Shown here: positions 62,408-64,000 of the stretch, piece after piece
How positions within the stretch are numbered: position 1 is the stretch's first letter
Layout of the letters: every line of letters begins with the position of its first letter
NCBI RefSeq assembly: GCF_014269285.1
Contig: NZ_JACOAF010000041.1
Span: forward strand, 271,086-335,085
Direction: 5' to 3'
DNA length: 64,000 bases
From: Rufibacter sediminis
GTDB lineage: Bacteria; Bacteroidota; Bacteroidia; Cytophagales; Hymenobacteraceae
Translations under genes and position numbers: made by a program
The notes under the pieces: model-generated
What the model saw: only the letters and a program-made list of their open reading frames with translations
The model's database searches: none
What the model was told of the DNA's origin: nothing

Positions 62408-62444
62408 GTTTTGGAGCAATTTTTATGAAAACGGCCCATAAACG
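62408..62444. repeat. Dispersed palindromic element, copy 19
   Basis: GTTTTGGAGCAATTTTTATG / AAAACGGCCCATAAACG, imperfect. Reappears beyond the island, 85 nt from the response regulator stop. Confidence 0.5.
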
Positions 62445-62500
62445 AAAGCCTCCGATTCCTATGTGTGTGAATATGACTGTGTGCGGTGCTTGCCAGAATA

Positions 62501-62531
62501 GCGCATCAGCACATTAACTCATTAGCACATT
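62501..62531 (-). repeat. AATGTGCT repeat, right edge of island
   Basis: On the minus strand it reads AATGTGCTAATGAGTTAATG then TGCTGATGCGC, matching the left-edge copy at 27 of 31 positions in inverted orientation. It overlaps the stop codon of the response regulator. Confidence 0.7.
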
Positions 62532-63204
62532 AAATAGTTAACCGATACCCTACGCCGCGGACGGTTTCCAGCCAGTCAGTGGTGGCGAAGGAGGAGAGTT
62601 TCTTGCGGAGGTTTTTGATGTGCACATCAATGTAGTTGGAGTCATAGTCATCTTCCAGGATGTTGCCCCAGATGTGCTCGGTGAGTTGCAGGCGCGTTAA
62701 GATGCGGTTCTTGTGCAGCAGCAGGTAATGCAGAATGTCAAACTCTTTCTTGGTGAGCACAATCTCCTGCGCGCCAAACGTGACCCGGCGCGTGCTGCTG
62801 TCTATCTCAAACCCGTGAAAAGCCACGCTAGACGATTTCAGCTTGAATTTGCGGCGCAGCACGGCTTGCATGCGGGCCTGCAATTCCAGTAGAGAGAACG
62901 GCTTGGGTAAATAATCATCGGCCCCCAGCCCTAAGCCTTTGATGCGGTCTTCCAGGGCACCGCGCGCGGTCAGGATGATAATGGCCGGATCATGGTCAAT
63001 GGCTTTGATTTCCTTGAGCAGGTCCAGGCCGTCATAGTCGGGGAGGCCCAGGTCCAGCAGGATGAAGTCATAGCGGTTCACGGCAATTTTCTCGGAAGCT
63101 TCGCGTCCGTTGGAAGCCCAGTCGCAGATGTAGTGTTCCTGCGCCAGAAAGTGCATCAGCTCCGTAGCCAGACTGGTTTCGTCCTCTACAATCAGGATGT
63201 GCAT
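62530..63204 (-). CDS. OmpR/PhoB-family response regulator
   Basis: 224 residues. Receiver domain with acidic pair ED near residue 7-8, phospho-acceptor Asp51 in FILLDLGLPDYDG, Thr in IILTARG and Lys in DDYLPKPFS. C-terminal winged helix with LTKKEFDILHYLLLHKNRILTR, YIDVHIKNLRKKL and VRGVGYRL. It controls unknown target genes in response to its kinase. The outer-membrane gene ends 24 bp upstream and the kinase likely followed directly before the island. Confidence 0.95.
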   Translation of the reverse strand: MHILIVEDETSLATELMHFLAQEHYICDWASNGREASEKIAVNRYDFILLDLGLPDYDGLDLLKEIKAIDHDPAIIILTARGALEDRIKGLGLGADDYLPKPFSLLELQARMQAVLRRKFKLKSSSVAFHGFEIDSSTRRVTFGAQEIVLTKKEFDILHYLLLHKNRILTRLQLTEHIWGNILEDDYDSNYIDVHIKNLRKKLSSFATTDWLETVRGVGYRLTI

Positions 63205-63228
63205 AGGGTGGGGTGGTTTTGTAGCGGG

Positions 63229-64000
63229 TTAAAAGGTATAGCCGAGGTTAAGCGACACAAAGGATTGGGCTTTGGACTCATCGCCCTCCAGCCGGTTCAC
63301 CGGCAGCGAAAAGCGGTAAGCAGGCTCAATGTCCACGTTGTACAGGCTGAACACCAGCGGCACCGTAATGGAATAATTGAGCACTTTGAACCGTCGGTTG
63401 ATCTCGGTGGTGGTCGTGGTAGTGGTGCCGCCGTTTCCTTTTCCGTTCCCGTTGCCTTTTCCGTTGCCGGGTTTTAAAGGGTCCAACACCGTTCCCAGGC
63501 CGTTTTTCTTTTTCTGGGTCTCTACGGTGTAGGTCTCGGCAAACTCCTGGGTACCGGCAATGATGCTGAATTTAGGGTCTATGCCCACCGGGTTCTTGCC
63601 TTTCCAGAGGTTTTGCAGCGGAATATAGCGCGAGTTGTCCAGCACGGTGAAAAGGTCGCTGCTGCCCCCGAAGATGTAACTGGCGGTGAGGCCAGTCAGG
63701 AGGTATTTCCAGTCCAGGGAGCCCGAGGCGGTGAGCGCATTGGAAGTCACGGATTTCACCATGGGCGTGTTGGGGCCGAAAAAGAACCGCGAATAACTCA
63801 CCAGGCCGTTGAACCGTTCGCCTACGTTGAAACTGTAGCCTGCCGTGACATCGGTCTCGTCAATGAAGTCTTCGGTGTCAAACAACTGGTAAGACATGGC
63901 CGAGATGAATAGCCCCGAGGTGTGGGTATAGGTCAGGGAGGCGGCCACGTACGGGTACTGGGTAGCGGTATTTCGCCCGAAAAAGGAAGCGTTATTGGCC
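63229..64000 (-). CDS. Outer-membrane protein, 5' end outside window
   Basis: The frame is open to the window edge on the minus strand, so only the C-terminal 256 codons are seen. Alternating strands (SLTYTHTSGLFISAMSYQLFD, TAGYSFNVGERFNGLVSYSRFF, GSLDWKYLLTGLTASYIFGG, FKVLNYSITVPLVFSLYN, IEPAYRFSLPVN) and end SLNLGYTF look like an outer-membrane barrel. It has a glycine-rich GKGNGNGKGNGG linker. It stands 24 bp before the response regulator and may be its operon partner. Family not named. Confidence 0.7.
   Translation of the reverse strand, partial: ANNASFFGRNTATQYPYVAASLTYTHTSGLFISAMSYQLFDTEDFIDETDVTAGYSFNVGERFNGLVSYSRFFFGPNTPMVKSVTSNALTASGSLDWKYLLTGLTASYIFGGSSDLFTVLDNSRYIPLQNLWKGKNPVGIDPKFSIIAGTQEFAETYTVETQKKKNGLGTVLDPLKPGNGKGNGNGKGNGGTTTTTTTEINRRFKVLNYSITVPLVFSLYNVDIEPAYRFSLPVNRLEGDESKAQSFVSLNLGYTF

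Overview
The window comes from a Bacteroidota chromosome, most likely order Cytophagales and probably Hymenobacteraceae (Rufibacter/Nibribacter-like). The evidence is two SusC/SusD pairs, many short-spaced lipoproteins, TAnnTTTG-like promoter boxes, weak or absent Shine-Dalgarno sequences, and families typical of that group (DUF2721, DUF2911, large PIG-L deacetylase, CRTAC1/UnbV proteins). The genus is an inference from gene content. No rRNA, tRNA or CRISPR array was seen.

Layout. 1-26.7 kb is ordinary chromosome: an M13 peptidase cut by the window edge, a cyclophilin, a subtilase, sseA, xseAB, a MOSC protein, an M23 peptidase, a deoxynucleoside kinase, an S1/P1-type hydrolase, an APC permease, a CDGSH protein, an OmpA lipoprotein, a large PIG-L deacetylase, and an Na+/solute symporter coupled to a 41-residue membrane protein. 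26.7-34 kb holds a DUF2911 protein, a first SusC/SusD pair and a QueA-type enzyme. 34-39.4 kb returns to ordinary genes and ends with a sensor histidine kinase (38064-39377, minus). Its probable partner, an OmpR-type response regulator, lies at 62530-63204 on the same strand, 23 kb away, preceded by an outer-membrane protein that runs off the window.

The 23 kb between them (39.4-62.5 kb) looks like an acquired island. It holds three very large and one smaller FG-GAP/UnbV (CRTAC1-like) lipoproteins, a vanadium-haloperoxidase/PAP2-type lipoprotein, a small lipoprotein, a second SusC/SusD pair with an operator-rich upstream region, and a scar of broken mobile genes (DUF2382 fragment, serine recombinase, IS1-type transposase). 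Inverted copies of a 31-bp AATGTGCT element mark the two island edges.

The most unusual small-scale signal is a family of imperfect palindromes of about 34-55 bp, half-site close to CGTTTYRGGGCCNGTTTTC, with 19 copies in non-coding gaps, mostly just behind stop codons. I see none inside the island or the first SusC/SusD locus. The most system-like cluster is the island's SusC/SusD, CRTAC1/UnbV and haloperoxidase set. Three of its proteins show seven DxDxDG-type loops on each side of an UnbV domain, which suggests paired seven-bladed propellers. Its substrate and function are unknown.
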